Assembly (NCBI GenBank): GCA_045539475.1
Contig: JAZQFJ010000034.1
Location: 24,184-88,183 of the forward strand
DNA length: 64,000 nt
Direction: 5' to 3'
Source of the DNA: SIG480 sp045539475
GTDB taxonomy: Bacteria; Bacillota; Clostridia; Oscillospirales; JAAYXM01
The notes beneath the pieces were generated by a model. The model saw only the letters and a program-made list of their open reading frames with translations. It had not been told where the DNA came from and made no database searches. Below, one piece after another: positions 26,589-36,397 of this stretch; positions within the stretch are counted from its first letter, which is position 1, and each line of letters starts with the position of its first letter. The position numbers were made by a program, and so were the translations under genes.

Positions 26589-27464
26589 ATGAAACAGGTT
26601 AGCAAAGGTTTTTATACTGCTATGGGCACTCCGCTTAACGCAGACGGAACGGTTTGTGAAAAGGGCCTTCGTGCTCATATAGAAAACCAGATTGAAAACG
26701 GCGCGGCGGGCGTGTTTATAATGGGAACAATGGGCTGCCAGCCGGCAATTAAAACAAGTGAATATGCTAAAATTGCCCGCATCGCATCCGATACGGTTAA
26801 GGGCAGATGCTCTCTTCTTATCGGCGCTATGGATAATTCTATTGCACGTGTACTTGACCGAATAGAGGCTCTTCGCGGTTGTGACCTGACGGGCGTTGTG
26901 CTCACAACTCCGTTTTTCTTCCCGTGTGAGGGAGAGCTTCTTGTAAACTTCTTTACGCAGATTGCAGATAAGTCGGAATTTCCGATATACCTCTACAATC
27001 AGCCGTCTGTCACAAACAATATGATAACGAATGCAGACCTTGCTGTTCTTGCAAAGCATCCGAATATCAAGGGAATAAAGACTGCGGATATATCACATGT
27101 GAGATACATAAAGGCAAACCTTCCGGATTTTGAGGTGCTTTACAGTCATTCGGATTTGTATGCGTCTGCGGCAGCGCTCGGCGTGGATAAGTTCCTTGAA
27201 GGTATGTTCTGCGCGACGCCGAAGAACGCAAAAATTGTTGCAGATGCTTTTATCGCAGGCGATGTAAAGGCTGCAAACGAAGCACTGCAGAAAATACTTA
27301 AGCTTCGTGATTTTTATATCACGGCAGGCATCAACCCGTGCCTTACAAAGAGCCTTAACCTTCTCGGAATAGAAGGGAACTGCAATCTTGACTTTGAACC
27401 GGAAATTTCGGAGGTGGCCGGCAAAAAGGTTGAAGAGATAATGCGCGAAATAGGCGAAATATAA
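26589..27464 (+). CDS. DapA/NanA-family aldolase
   Basis: A 291-residue TIM-barrel aldolase of the dihydrodipicolinate synthase/N-acetylneuraminate lyase family. The Schiff-base Lys is visible in NIKGIKTAD, the catalytic Tyr in PIYLYNQPSV, and the pyruvate-binding GTMG where DapA has GTTG. It probably acts on a 2-keto acid such as a keto-deoxy sugar acid or sialic-acid-like compound and is unlikely to be the biosynthetic DapA, because it is controlled by a GntR-type operator and stands opposite a nitrilase-isomerase-epimerase operon. GAGG lies 8 bases before the ATG. Confidence 0.88.
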   Translation: MKQVSKGFYTAMGTPLNADGTVCEKGLRAHIENQIENGAAGVFIMGTMGCQPAIKTSEYAKIARIASDTVKGRCSLLIGAMDNSIARVLDRIEALRGCDLTGVVLTTPFFFPCEGELLVNFFTQIADKSEFPIYLYNQPSVTNNMITNADLAVLAKHPNIKGIKTADISHVRYIKANLPDFEVLYSHSDLYASAAALGVDKFLEGMFCATPKNAKIVADAFIAGDVKAANEALQKILKLRDFYITAGINPCLTKSLNLLGIEGNCNLDFEPEISEVAGKKVEEIMREIGEI

Positions 27465-27530
27465 AAGAAACTTTCCGAAAAGGAAATTTACATATATAAA
27501 TTCATTTTATATTTTTGGAGGAGATTGACA

Positions 27531-29606
27531 ATGAAGAAAAAAATATTATCTCTCGCAATAGCAATATGTATGGTAGCAACACTGCTGCCGAGCATGGTAC
27601 TCACCGCCGGTGCAGAAGATACAACCACTACAGCTTCTTTAACAGGTACGGAGTACAGACTTCTCTATACCTTCAACACCAATGTTGATGGATATACTGA
27701 TGGAACTGAACACACCGACGAAAATCCGATTGACGACGCTATCGGCTTTGAGGATACAAAAGGAATGTGGTCAGGGTTTGCGGAGGCAGATAGCAACTTC
27801 CAGCCTCAAATCAAGGGCGGAGGCTTGTACATTCCTACCAAAAAAAACACTACGTGGTATGCTTTGAAAATCAGAGTTCCTATTACAAATTATTATACAG
27901 TGACCTTTGTTAAATATGAGCAAAAAAATACCAATACAACCTACGGCGTGGGAAATGTATATTTTCTCAAAGAAACCGATGCGTATAAAACGCTTGATAA
28001 CACAAATATAGCAGATGCACTTGAGACCGGGGATAAGCTTTTTGAGAGTGTTAATTACGTTGGAAATACTACAGCAACATATGCATTGGGCGGAACAAAA
28101 TATAATCAATATCTTGAAGCCGGAGAATATATTGTCATATTTAATGCAACAAATCCTAATGAAGCAGCAGCTGAGGGTGCAGAGGATGCATATCGCCAGT
28201 CACCTGCATATATAGTCCTTTCAACTGCAAATGCCGCAAACACAAAGGCTACTTTGACAAAAGATACTAAAATATATACCGGTACGGTTACTCTTGACAA
28301 AGTCGAGCTTGAGATTGGCGGAGAACAGGCTCATGCGACAACTGCTGTTTACTCCGTCGCCGATGGGTATTCCGGAGTAAGAAGCTTCGCACACAACAAA
28401 ACACTCGTTACAACCGGTATCACCTTCAAAAGTTCCAAGGAAAGCGTCGCTACAGTTGACTCTGATGGGAATATAACTGCGGTAGGACCGGGAACTACTG
28501 AAATTACCGCAATACTTACTGATGGCACATACGGCAGCACAATTCCTGCAACGCTTACTGTTACAGCTCCGGAAGAAGATCAGCAGTTTGCTGAAGAATT
28601 CGGAGAGGGTACATATGAAACAGACAGCACACCGGCGTTTATTGCTCCGACAGAGGGAAAAGCAACCACAACGGTAAATACATACACAGCCGTTATCGGA
28701 GGAACAAACAGCACTGTAACTAAGCATACCGTTAACCTTGGTGAAGAGTTCTCAATAACAGCAGACGAAAAGGATTCTGACGGAAACGTATTCCGTTACT
28801 GGGCATTAGGACTTTTTGAAAACAAAAAGGTTCTCACAAGAGAAAGAACCCTCAAATTTATGCCGACTGTTGAGAGCAAGCACGTAATCGCTGTCTACGA
28901 ACCGGAAAACGGCGAAACGGTTACCGGTGAAAGCTTCTACAACGCAAACGGTCAGCTTCTCACAGATGTTAAGATAACTGATAATAAAATGCCGCCGCTT
29001 CCGTCAATGACGGGATATGGAACTGCTTCTGCTTGGGTGCAGTATGGCACAGACGAAGAGTTTGCTGAAGGCGCAGACGCTCCGACAGAGAATAAGATGT
29101 TCGTTGCAAAGTATGCCGAGCCGACAACGACTTATGCAATTAATGTTGTAAATGGAACCAAAACCGGAAACGTCAGCTACACTTACGGCGAAGAAGTAAC
29201 CTGCACGGCAACCGTTCCGGACGGCAAAGTTTTCAAGTGCTGGACAAAGACCGTGGGAGATGTAACCCGCATTATAAGCCTTGATTCGACATACACCTTC
29301 AACGTATGGGAAAAATGCACGCTTACGGCTGTGTTTGCTGATAAAACGCCGGTATTCACCGGAGATAAATTCAGCATCATTCTCAGAGAAATGACAGAAA
29401 AAGTCGGTGACAACACTGCATATATGGCAGAGTTTGTAGGTCTTGGCGATGCAGTTGAAAAGGGAATTCAGTTTGGAACAAAGCGCGTTGCAATGACAAC
29501 GGATGCAGCACAGTTTACGGCTGTAAATGATATTAATGGTGTTGTTGACGCAAATGTTAAAGGCTACGCAATTCTTCCTGATGGCACGGTAATTTACGAT
29601 AAATAA
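27531..29606 (+). CDS. Secreted Ig-like surface protein, paralogue of the first gene
   Basis: A protein of about 691 residues. GGAGGAG lies 7 bases before the ATG at 27531 (a TTG two codons earlier is less likely). It has a signal peptide of about 28 residues ending TAGAED. Residues about 80-250 form a beta-sandwich module (WYALKIRVPITNYYTV, GNVYFLKET, YLEAGEYIVIFN) also found twice in the next gene. A BIG2-like Ig domain follows (VATVDSDGNITAVGPGTTEITAIL). The C-terminal ~330 residues match the protein at 83-2095, including the closing module MAEFVGL...VEKGI...KRVAM...DGTVIYDK. No catalytic domain or sorting signal is seen. It probably binds glycans near the cell surface next to the SLH-anchored lyase. 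Confidence 0.8.
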   Translation: MKKKILSLAIAICMVATLLPSMVLTAGAEDTTTTASLTGTEYRLLYTFNTNVDGYTDGTEHTDENPIDDAIGFEDTKGMWSGFAEADSNFQPQIKGGGLYIPTKKNTTWYALKIRVPITNYYTVTFVKYEQKNTNTTYGVGNVYFLKETDAYKTLDNTNIADALETGDKLFESVNYVGNTTATYALGGTKYNQYLEAGEYIVIFNATNPNEAAAEGAEDAYRQSPAYIVLSTANAANTKATLTKDTKIYTGTVTLDKVELEIGGEQAHATTAVYSVADGYSGVRSFAHNKTLVTTGITFKSSKESVATVDSDGNITAVGPGTTEITAILTDGTYGSTIPATLTVTAPEEDQQFAEEFGEGTYETDSTPAFIAPTEGKATTTVNTYTAVIGGTNSTVTKHTVNLGEEFSITADEKDSDGNVFRYWALGLFENKKVLTRERTLKFMPTVESKHVIAVYEPENGETVTGESFYNANGQLLTDVKITDNKMPPLPSMTGYGTASAWVQYGTDEEFAEGADAPTENKMFVAKYAEPTTTYAINVVNGTKTGNVSYTYGEEVTCTATVPDGKVFKCWTKTVGDVTRIISLDSTYTFNVWEKCTLTAVFADKTPVFTGDKFSIILREMTEKVGDNTAYMAEFVGLGDAVEKGIQFGTKRVAMTTDAAQFTAVNDINGVVDANVKGYAILPDGTVIYDK

Positions 29607-29616
29607 CATTCCTTAC

Positions 29617-29646
29617 GAAGGGCAAGGGCAGATGCCCTTGTCCTTC
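29617..29646. other. Strong hairpin between two surface-protein genes
   Basis: A 14-bp stem, GAAGGGCAAGGGCA and TGCCCTTGTCCTTC, with a 2-base loop. There is no T tract after it, so it may be an mRNA-stabilising or partial-termination hairpin between co-transcribed genes. Confidence 0.65.
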
Positions 29647-29671
29647 ACGACTAAAAAACAGGAGAAAAACT

Positions 29672-32600
29672 ATGAATAAACGTCTCATTTCATTTATTCT
29701 ATCAATATGTATGCTACTGTCGCTGCTTCCGGCAGGCACGCTTTTCGCCGGAGCAGAAGATGAGAGTTATATATACGAACTAAGCTATGCAAAGCATTAT
29801 TCAATAAACCCTGCTGCTTATGATGCTACTGCTGATAAAGCAAAAATAAAGTCATTGACATTTGAAGACGATACAATAGCTGCATATAAAGCAGATAGTA
29901 ATGTTTATAATGCGTTAATAAGAAAAACACCCCGGTTTGACATATATCTGCAGACAACTCCGTCCGAGAGCGTTGGCTCATGGATTGCTCTGGATATAGA
30001 GCTCGAGAAGGATGGTCTTTACACTTCAAAATATGAGCCGTACAACCAAGGCGGTGCAGGTATGGTTGGCGATGTTTATCTGCTTCCTTACAGCACAAAT
30101 TTATCAGATATAACATCCGCAATTTCAACAGGAACTAAAATCGCCTCCGGCGTGGATTATTCCGTAAAATCATCCGCGCAAACAAAAACGCAGCTTTATC
30201 TCGAAAAAGGAAAACATACTTTACTTATTTACTGCACGGGCAGCGGCAGTAAAACAGACGGTACAAAAACTCGTTTTTATATGTCGTTCAAGCAGTTCTC
30301 GCTTGAATGGAACGGAATGCCGAGCACTAAAAACTCACTTGTGCCGGAGAAGGCACGCATAACAGCAGGAGAAACAACTGCCCTAACGGTTACGGACAGC
30401 AACGGCAAGGAGCTTTCTGTCTCAGAAATAAAAGAAATGAGCTCATCTGATGAGGAAATAGCAACAGTTGATGCGGCTTCAATGACTGTAACCGCAGGCA
30501 GCAAGACCGGCAACGCAAAAATATCCGCAAAGCTTGTTGCAGACGGAAATGAATGTGAAGCTGTTGGTTCGGTACGCGTTATAAACGAGAAAAATTCCGG
30601 AGCATCGGTTAAGGCAACTCTTGACGAAAGGCTCTCAACATGGGTAAACCCCGGATATTACAGAGATCCTAATCCGTATTACGATACAGCGACAACGGAT
30701 AAGAATAGGCTGGCAAATGCAAAAAATGACATCGCCGGCTTTGAAACAGGTGATGGGATTACCGCCGAGTATACAGATGGCTGGAGCTGGTACGGCGACA
30801 GCGTGAAGAAGCACGACTGCAAGGCGTTTTTACAGGGCAACGGAGACTATCTGCGCTTTGATATGGGGCTTGACGATTGGTGTGCGTTTAAAATCAATGT
30901 GCCGGCAGCGGGTCGTTACCGTACGGTTTTAAATCACAGCGCCGCGGCTCCGTGTGCAAACGGTACGGTGTATCTTATCCCTGTTCCGGGTGACGGAGAA
31001 AAGGTAGAGGATTATCTTACCGATGCATATAAAGTGGGGGGCTTTGAGAATTACGATCCGGATATTGCATCGGCAGTCAATGAGGGTGCTTACAGAACTG
31101 ATGTTCTGGACTATGCCTATGCTGACTATGCCGGAGAGCATCTTATTGTATTTGTAAAAACAGAAGCCCCGGGTCCGAAAAGTAGATACATATATGTGAA
31201 TGATATATCATTCAGCGGAGCAAGTCCCGTCATTTCCATCGTCACTGAAAGTGACCGCGCAATAAATATCGGCGATACTTTTACATTTGATAAGAGTATT
31301 ATATCGTGGGAGGCTGAGCTTTCTGACTACACGGAGAATTCAGTTATGAGTTTTGAAAGCCTCACGGAAGATGTTCTAACTGTTTCTGAGGACGGAACGG
31401 TTACTGCAGTGGGAAACGGCACCGGTAGAATCAAGGTTACCGTAACATATGCAGGAACAGAATTTTCTGATATTTATCAGGTTATAGTAGGCTCCGGAAA
31501 AACACGTCGCAGCTTTTATTCCGAAGAAATGATAAACAATGCTGTAAGCAACTTCAAGCGCTTTGACTGGGCAAAAAAAGAGCGGGATGATGTTGTTGAA
31601 GAGGCGGATAAGCTTCTTCTTAACGGGATAGATACGTTGTATAACCTTATAACCTCTCAGGAGCTTCCGCGTTCAAACACGGTGGCGTTCCGAAAAAATG
31701 ATACAGGGCAGTATACCTGTGTTTATTGCGACGCTCAGCTTAATAAGCTCGGTCACGGAACAACACAGCCGTTTATAATGGATATTTTTGCACGTCCGTG
31801 GAAAATTCAGTGTCCTGAGTGCAAGCGTCTTTTCCCATCGAATGATTTTGGAAGCTTTTATGAGCTCGGAATTTCCTCGAACGGAAACTGGAGCTATATG
31901 CAGGCACTGCAGAAGCACCATGAAAAGTTTGTCTGTGCAAGCGGCTCTTCCTGCGAATGTATTGCGCCGCAGGAAGGACGCGGAAGTGATGAGTGGAACA
32001 GATACTATGGTTACGGAAAGGGATATCTGAAAAACGAGTATTACAGTGAAGTAGGAACTTCGCTCGGTGTTGCACCGGAAGAAGTTGATCGCTGGGCGGT
32101 GGATGACGGCTGGGGGTATGAATATGAATATACTCTTGCAACGGGCACCGTAGAAAAGCGATGCGAGCCATTCATTGCATTTTATAATTACCGTCTGTGG
32201 CAAAAGTACATAAAGGATGCAATTGAAAATCTTTCGTTTGCATATCTTTATACCGGTGAAGAAAAATACGGCAGAGCAGGCGCTGTTATGCTCGACAGAA
32301 TTGCCGATGTGTTCCCTGAGTTTGACACAACGGAGTGCGGTGCCCAAACTAAATTTGCCGTAGGTGACGGAAACTCAAGCTATCTTGTACCGAATTCCCA
32401 GACAGGTAAGAATGATACTGTGTATAAAAGCCAGGGGAAAATACTCGGTAGACTTCATGATGCAACTCTTGCACAATCTATAGTGGTTACATATGATGCG
32501 CTTTTTCCGATATTCGAGGATGAGTGGGTTATAGATTATCTTGCGGAGAAGGCGCGCCTCTACGACATGGAAAATAAGAAGGATTCTGCGGCAAAAATAC

Positions 32601-35600
32601 GCTCAAATATCGAAAACAATTATTTCCGAGAGATATTCGATGCTATATGCGAATGGAGAATAAGCGCAAACTTCGGCGTTACGGAAAAGCTGTTGGTAGA
32701 GATGGCAATAGTGCTTGATACATTGCCGGAAACTGAGGACTGGATAAACTTCATGTTTAAAACCGGCGGACACAAAAGCACCCAGGGCAGAGTGGATAAC
32801 TACGGTTTTGCTTATGACGGAGGAAATGCCGGAATTCAGATTATGAACAAGGTTGATCGTGACGGACAAGGATACGAGGCGGCGCTGGCATACAATATTT
32901 CTATGGCAACAAATGTTTCGTCAATATGTGAGTCCCTCGGGAATTACTACAGAGTGTCGGAGCTTGAGCTTGCAGACGATTCAAACATTCTTGAAAATCC
33001 GAAATTCCGCAGAATAATGGCCGCTCCGCTTGATATAATCCTTTGTTCAAACACGGCACCAAATGTCGGCGACCACGAAACCTATGGAAAAGCATATACA
33101 GGACTTACCCTTCCGTTACTTCTCCGTATGTACACATTCTTTGAGGATGAGCCGGAACGTCGGGAAATAGTTGCAAAGCTTATATATCAGACTAACGGAA
33201 AGAAAACAGACGGGTTGTATACAAGCATATTTGATGCTGAACCGGAAGAAATTGTGTCTGACATAGATGAATTGTCCAAAAACGGATTTGATATTGTCCT
33301 TCCAAGCAGAGACTTAACAGGCTACGGACTCGCTGTTCTCCGCGGCGGTGACTGGATAAATTCAGCGGATAAAGTAACAAACGTAAATAACCAGTATGAT
33401 TATTATTTGTGGTATGGTGATAACAAAACAAGCTCCCATTATCACTTTGATAAGCTCTCACTCGGATTCCATGCATACGGTTTGCCTGTAGGCGATGATA
33501 TCGGTGAGCCGGTGAACAAAACAAACGGTGATCCATACAGATTTGAAGTTGCCAAGCACACGGTTTCCCATAACACAGTAATGGTAAATGATGCATCGCA
33601 AGGCGCATGGCAGTATGGAAACCCACGTCATTTTGATTCTGCAGAAATGGTGCAGCTTACTGACGTAGAAGCTCCTGAGGTTTATTCTGCGCAGGGAGTT
33701 GAAGAATACCGCAGAACACTCGTGAGTGTAAAGGTAGATGAGAGCATTGCATATGCTGTTGACTTTTTCCATGTAAAAGGCGGTAATGACCATCTGTATT
33801 CATTCCACGCTCTCGGTCGGGAAGCTGAATTGAGTGACAATCTTGAATTTGTAAAGCAATCAGATTCAGAGACAGGTGAATACATCGGTTCATACCAAGG
33901 TGTAGATAAACTTTGGGGAGGCAGCAACCAAAACGGCGATGCGGATGGTCATGGCACATATAGCTGGTTTGGCGAAGTTGACAGAGTAAATTCTCCTGAA
34001 AACGCAGATGTGTTCAGTATGGATTGGAAAATAGACGATCATTGGAAGGTTCTTACTCCACAACAAAAGAATTTGCATGTGCGCTTGACGATGATTAACA
34101 GCAGTCCGTTATCGGAAATTACTGCAACATCGCTTATTCCTCCACAAGTAAAAGGAGCAATGGATAAAACTCGTTATCTTTTTGCGCGTCGTACATCTCA
34201 GGACGGTGCTGCGCTTGATACACTCTTTACTGCTGTTGTAGAGCCGTATAAAAACGAACGCTATATTACGGATATCGAACAGGTAACTGTTGAAAGAGCA
34301 GACGGAACCCCTGTTTCAAACGACGAAGTAAAGGCTGTTAAGGTTACGCTTGCAGAAAGCGGTCGTGAGGATTATATTGTATACGCGAAAGATAATTCTG
34401 TAGAATATAAAGTTTATTATAGTACCGAAGACGGAGATAAGAACTTCGTATTTTGCGGATTTGTCGGCGTTGTTTCTGTGAATCGCGGAGAAATAATTTA
34501 CACTTATATAAATGACGGCACCGCGATAGCAGACAAAAAAGAACTTGTTTCCGAATATGCCGGAAGCGTGTCAGGATTTCAAACTGACAACTCAACCGAT
34601 AATTTTGTTGATGTTGAATTTATCTCCCGTCCGGAAGAGATTTCGTCTCTTGTCGGCAGATATATCTATATCAACAACAATTCGGATGCAAACGGAGCTT
34701 ATCGCATAGAGTCTGTATCTGAGATTGACAATGGTATTCGCCTCAACATCGGGGACACAACGCTTATAACCGGTTATAAAGATGTTTATGATTTCAAAAA
34801 GGGATACGACTATAATGTATCCGCTACAAATGAGTTCATTATTCCTATGAGTTATGAGATGGATAATTCTCCAGAATTCACTCCGCTTTCGGATAATATA
34901 ACAACCTCGGCAGGAAGCTCAATAAGCGTACCGTTGAATGCAACAAGCGAGGTTGGTGAAGCAATAGCTTATAAGGCAGTGCAGCTTCCTCGCGGCGCAA
35001 GTCTCGACACAGAAACGGGTGAGATTAAATGGAAGCCGGATTCTTCTCAGGTTGGTAACAATGTAGTTATAGTAAAGGCTATTGATGAGATGGGACGTGA
35101 GGATAGCATAAGCTTCAATATAACCGTTTACGGTGCGACAACCGGAAAGCCATCTGATACAACGACCGAAACACCATCCGCGGGAAATGAAGGATCCTCC
35201 GGCGGCGGAGGTGGAGGAGGTGCCGCACCGGACAACGCTCAAACCGATGAAGAGAGTGGTGCTTCTGGTGATACGCAGGATACGAGCAACCAAATGAACA
35301 CGGAAAACGCACCCGACGCGTCGGGTGAAACGGATATCATCCGTTTCACAGACCTTTCTAACTATGCGTGGGCAGCTGATGCGATAAACTCCCTCGCCGA
35401 TGACGGGGTAATAAAGGGAACAAGTGCAACTACCTTTTCTCCTGCCGCAAACATCACCCGTGCAGACTTTGCAGTGCTCCTTGTTCGTGCGTTCCGCTTA
35501 AGCTCGGATGATACGGAAAATTTTGATGATGTAATGGTGAATGATTATTATGCATCCGAGCTTGCGATAGCGCGAAATACAGGAATTGTTAACGGTATTG

Positions 35601-35878
35601 GTGATAACTGTTATGCTCCGGGAGATACGATAACCCGCCAGGATATGATGGTAATTGTATATCGTGCACTGCAGAAACTCAATGTAGGGTTCGGCGAGAA
35701 CATTGAACCGCAATACCGAGACTTTGCCACTGTTGCGGATTATGCAAAAGATGCCGTATCCGCACTCATCGGTACAGGTCTTGTAAACGGAAAGAGTGGG
35801 TGTATCGCACCAAACGACTACACAACCCGTGCAGAGGTTGCGGTACTCATAAAGAGAATAATTGATTATACGAAGTAA
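29672..35878 (+). CDS. Giant SLH-anchored heparinase II/III-like polysaccharide lyase
   Basis: A 2068-residue exported protein. In order: signal peptide (1-27); beta-sandwich module (about 95-215); BIG2-like Ig domain (217-305); a second beta-sandwich (about 395-520); a second BIG2 domain (518-608); a Cys-paired region with CVYC (near 680) and CPEC (near 711), probably a zinc knuckle; an alpha-helical toroid (about 830-1170); a heparinase II/III-like beta domain (about 1200-1545) with SSHYHFDKLSLGFHAYG and HTVSHNTVMVND, which hold the His, Asp and Asn positions expected; a putative Ig/cadherin-like domain (about 1733-1820); a Gly-rich linker (1840-1890); and three SLH repeats (1888-2068). It probably cleaves a uronate polysaccharide on the cell surface. 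The lyase family number cannot be set by eye. Confidence 0.85.
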   Translation: MNKRLISFILSICMLLSLLPAGTLFAGAEDESYIYELSYAKHYSINPAAYDATADKAKIKSLTFEDDTIAAYKADSNVYNALIRKTPRFDIYLQTTPSESVGSWIALDIELEKDGLYTSKYEPYNQGGAGMVGDVYLLPYSTNLSDITSAISTGTKIASGVDYSVKSSAQTKTQLYLEKGKHTLLIYCTGSGSKTDGTKTRFYMSFKQFSLEWNGMPSTKNSLVPEKARITAGETTALTVTDSNGKELSVSEIKEMSSSDEEIATVDAASMTVTAGSKTGNAKISAKLVADGNECEAVGSVRVINEKNSGASVKATLDERLSTWVNPGYYRDPNPYYDTATTDKNRLANAKNDIAGFETGDGITAEYTDGWSWYGDSVKKHDCKAFLQGNGDYLRFDMGLDDWCAFKINVPAAGRYRTVLNHSAAAPCANGTVYLIPVPGDGEKVEDYLTDAYKVGGFENYDPDIASAVNEGAYRTDVLDYAYADYAGEHLIVFVKTEAPGPKSRYIYVNDISFSGASPVISIVTESDRAINIGDTFTFDKSIISWEAELSDYTENSVMSFESLTEDVLTVSEDGTVTAVGNGTGRIKVTVTYAGTEFSDIYQVIVGSGKTRRSFYSEEMINNAVSNFKRFDWAKKERDDVVEEADKLLLNGIDTLYNLITSQELPRSNTVAFRKNDTGQYTCVYCDAQLNKLGHGTTQPFIMDIFARPWKIQCPECKRLFPSNDFGSFYELGISSNGNWSYMQALQKHHEKFVCASGSSCECIAPQEGRGSDEWNRYYGYGKGYLKNEYYSEVGTSLGVAPEEVDRWAVDDGWGYEYEYTLATGTVEKRCEPFIAFYNYRLWQKYIKDAIENLSFAYLYTGEEKYGRAGAVMLDRIADVFPEFDTTECGAQTKFAVGDGNSSYLVPNSQTGKNDTVYKSQGKILGRLHDATLAQSIVVTYDALFPIFEDEWVIDYLAEKARLYDMENKKDSAAKIRSNIENNYFREIFDAICEWRISANFGVTEKLLVEMAIVLDTLPETEDWINFMFKTGGHKSTQGRVDNYGFAYDGGNAGIQIMNKVDRDGQGYEAALAYNISMATNVSSICESLGNYYRVSELELADDSNILENPKFRRIMAAPLDIILCSNTAPNVGDHETYGKAYTGLTLPLLLRMYTFFEDEPERREIVAKLIYQTNGKKTDGLYTSIFDAEPEEIVSDIDELSKNGFDIVLPSRDLTGYGLAVLRGGDWINSADKVTNVNNQYDYYLWYGDNKTSSHYHFDKLSLGFHAYGLPVGDDIGEPVNKTNGDPYRFEVAKHTVSHNTVMVNDASQGAWQYGNPRHFDSAEMVQLTDVEAPEVYSAQGVEEYRRTLVSVKVDESIAYAVDFFHVKGGNDHLYSFHALGREAELSDNLEFVKQSDSETGEYIGSYQGVDKLWGGSNQNGDADGHGTYSWFGEVDRVNSPENADVFSMDWKIDDHWKVLTPQQKNLHVRLTMINSSPLSEITATSLIPPQVKGAMDKTRYLFARRTSQDGAALDTLFTAVVEPYKNERYITDIEQVTVERADGTPVSNDEVKAVKVTLAESGREDYIVYAKDNSVEYKVYYSTEDGDKNFVFCGFVGVVSVNRGEIIYTYINDGTAIADKKELVSEYAGSVSGFQTDNSTDNFVDVEFISRPEEISSLVGRYIYINNNSDANGAYRIESVSEIDNGIRLNIGDTTLITGYKDVYDFKKGYDYNVSATNEFIIPMSYEMDNSPEFTPLSDNITTSAGSSISVPLNATSEVGEAIAYKAVQLPRGASLDTETGEIKWKPDSSQVGNNVVIVKAIDEMGREDSISFNITVYGATTGKPSDTTTETPSAGNEGSSGGGGGGGAAPDNAQTDEESGASGDTQDTSNQMNTENAPDASGETDIIRFTDLSNYAWAADAINSLADDGVIKGTSATTFSPAANITRADFAVLLVRAFRLSSDDTENFDDVMVNDYYASELAIARNTGIVNGIGDNCYAPGDTITRQDMMVIVYRALQKLNVGFGENIEPQYRDFATVADYAKDAVSALIGTGLVNGKSGCIAPNDYTTRAEVAVLIKRIIDYTK

Positions 35879-35889
35879 GTTCAGACGAC

Positions 35890-35911
35890 GTGGGAGGGGA
35901 AGCCCTCCCAC
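35890..35911. other. GC-rich hairpin after the lyase gene
   Basis: GTGGGAGGG and CCCTCCCAC form a 9-bp stem 11 bases after the lyase stop codon, followed by A-rich sequence and the next ribosome binding site. With no T tract it probably marks partial termination or RNA processing between the lyase gene and the operon that follows. Confidence 0.6.
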
Positions 35912-35929
35912 ACAAAAGAGGAATAACTA

Positions 35930-36394
35930 ATGATTACGGACAACATAAAAAACAGCGCAAGGTATTTCGGTTTGCACAAAGACTTGCAAACAGTTTTTGA
36001 AATATTTCGCGAGCTTCTTGATGCCGCACCAAATCGAATTGAAGTTGAAAAAAACGGCATACGTTGCAATGGCTGGCGTGCTGTTTGCTCAGATTTTGAA
36101 ACAGACGGTAGCCCCAAGGTGCTGGAAGCACACGAAAATGACATTGATGTTCATATGGTCTTGCACGGCGAAGAGGCAATGGCATTTGAACAGGCAGAAA
36201 ATCTTGAGCCTATCTGTGAATATAACCCCGAAAAGGACTATATTCTTCTCAAGGGTGCATCGAACAAAGTTATTTTGCGTCCGGGAGATTTTATGATTCT
36301 TTATCCGGGAGAGGCGCATCGCGCTGCATTAGATGCCGGTAATGGCGGTGAGGTTTTTCGTTGTAATGTCAGAATAAGAATAAAAGGTGAATGA
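35930..36394 (+). CDS. YhcH/YjgK/YiaL family protein (NanQ-like)
   Basis: A 154-residue cupin-type protein of the DUF386 family. Seen: HENDIDVHMVLHGEEAMAF and the later PGDFMILYPGEAHRAAL, which carry the His/Glu/His metal-binding pattern of this family. The E. coli relative NanQ (YhcH) is an anomerase for N-acetylneuraminate, and others sit in sugar operons. It begins an operon with an unknown protein, a binding lipoprotein and a DapA-like protein, which fits anomer conversion of an acidic or keto sugar. The next gene starts 4 bases after its stop. Confidence 0.88.
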   Translation: MITDNIKNSARYFGLHKDLQTVFEIFRELLDAAPNRIEVEKNGIRCNGWRAVCSDFETDGSPKVLEAHENDIDVHMVLHGEEAMAFEQAENLEPICEYNPEKDYILLKGASNKVILRPGDFMILYPGEAHRAALDAGNGGEVFRCNVRIRIKGE

Positions 36395-36397
36395 GTA

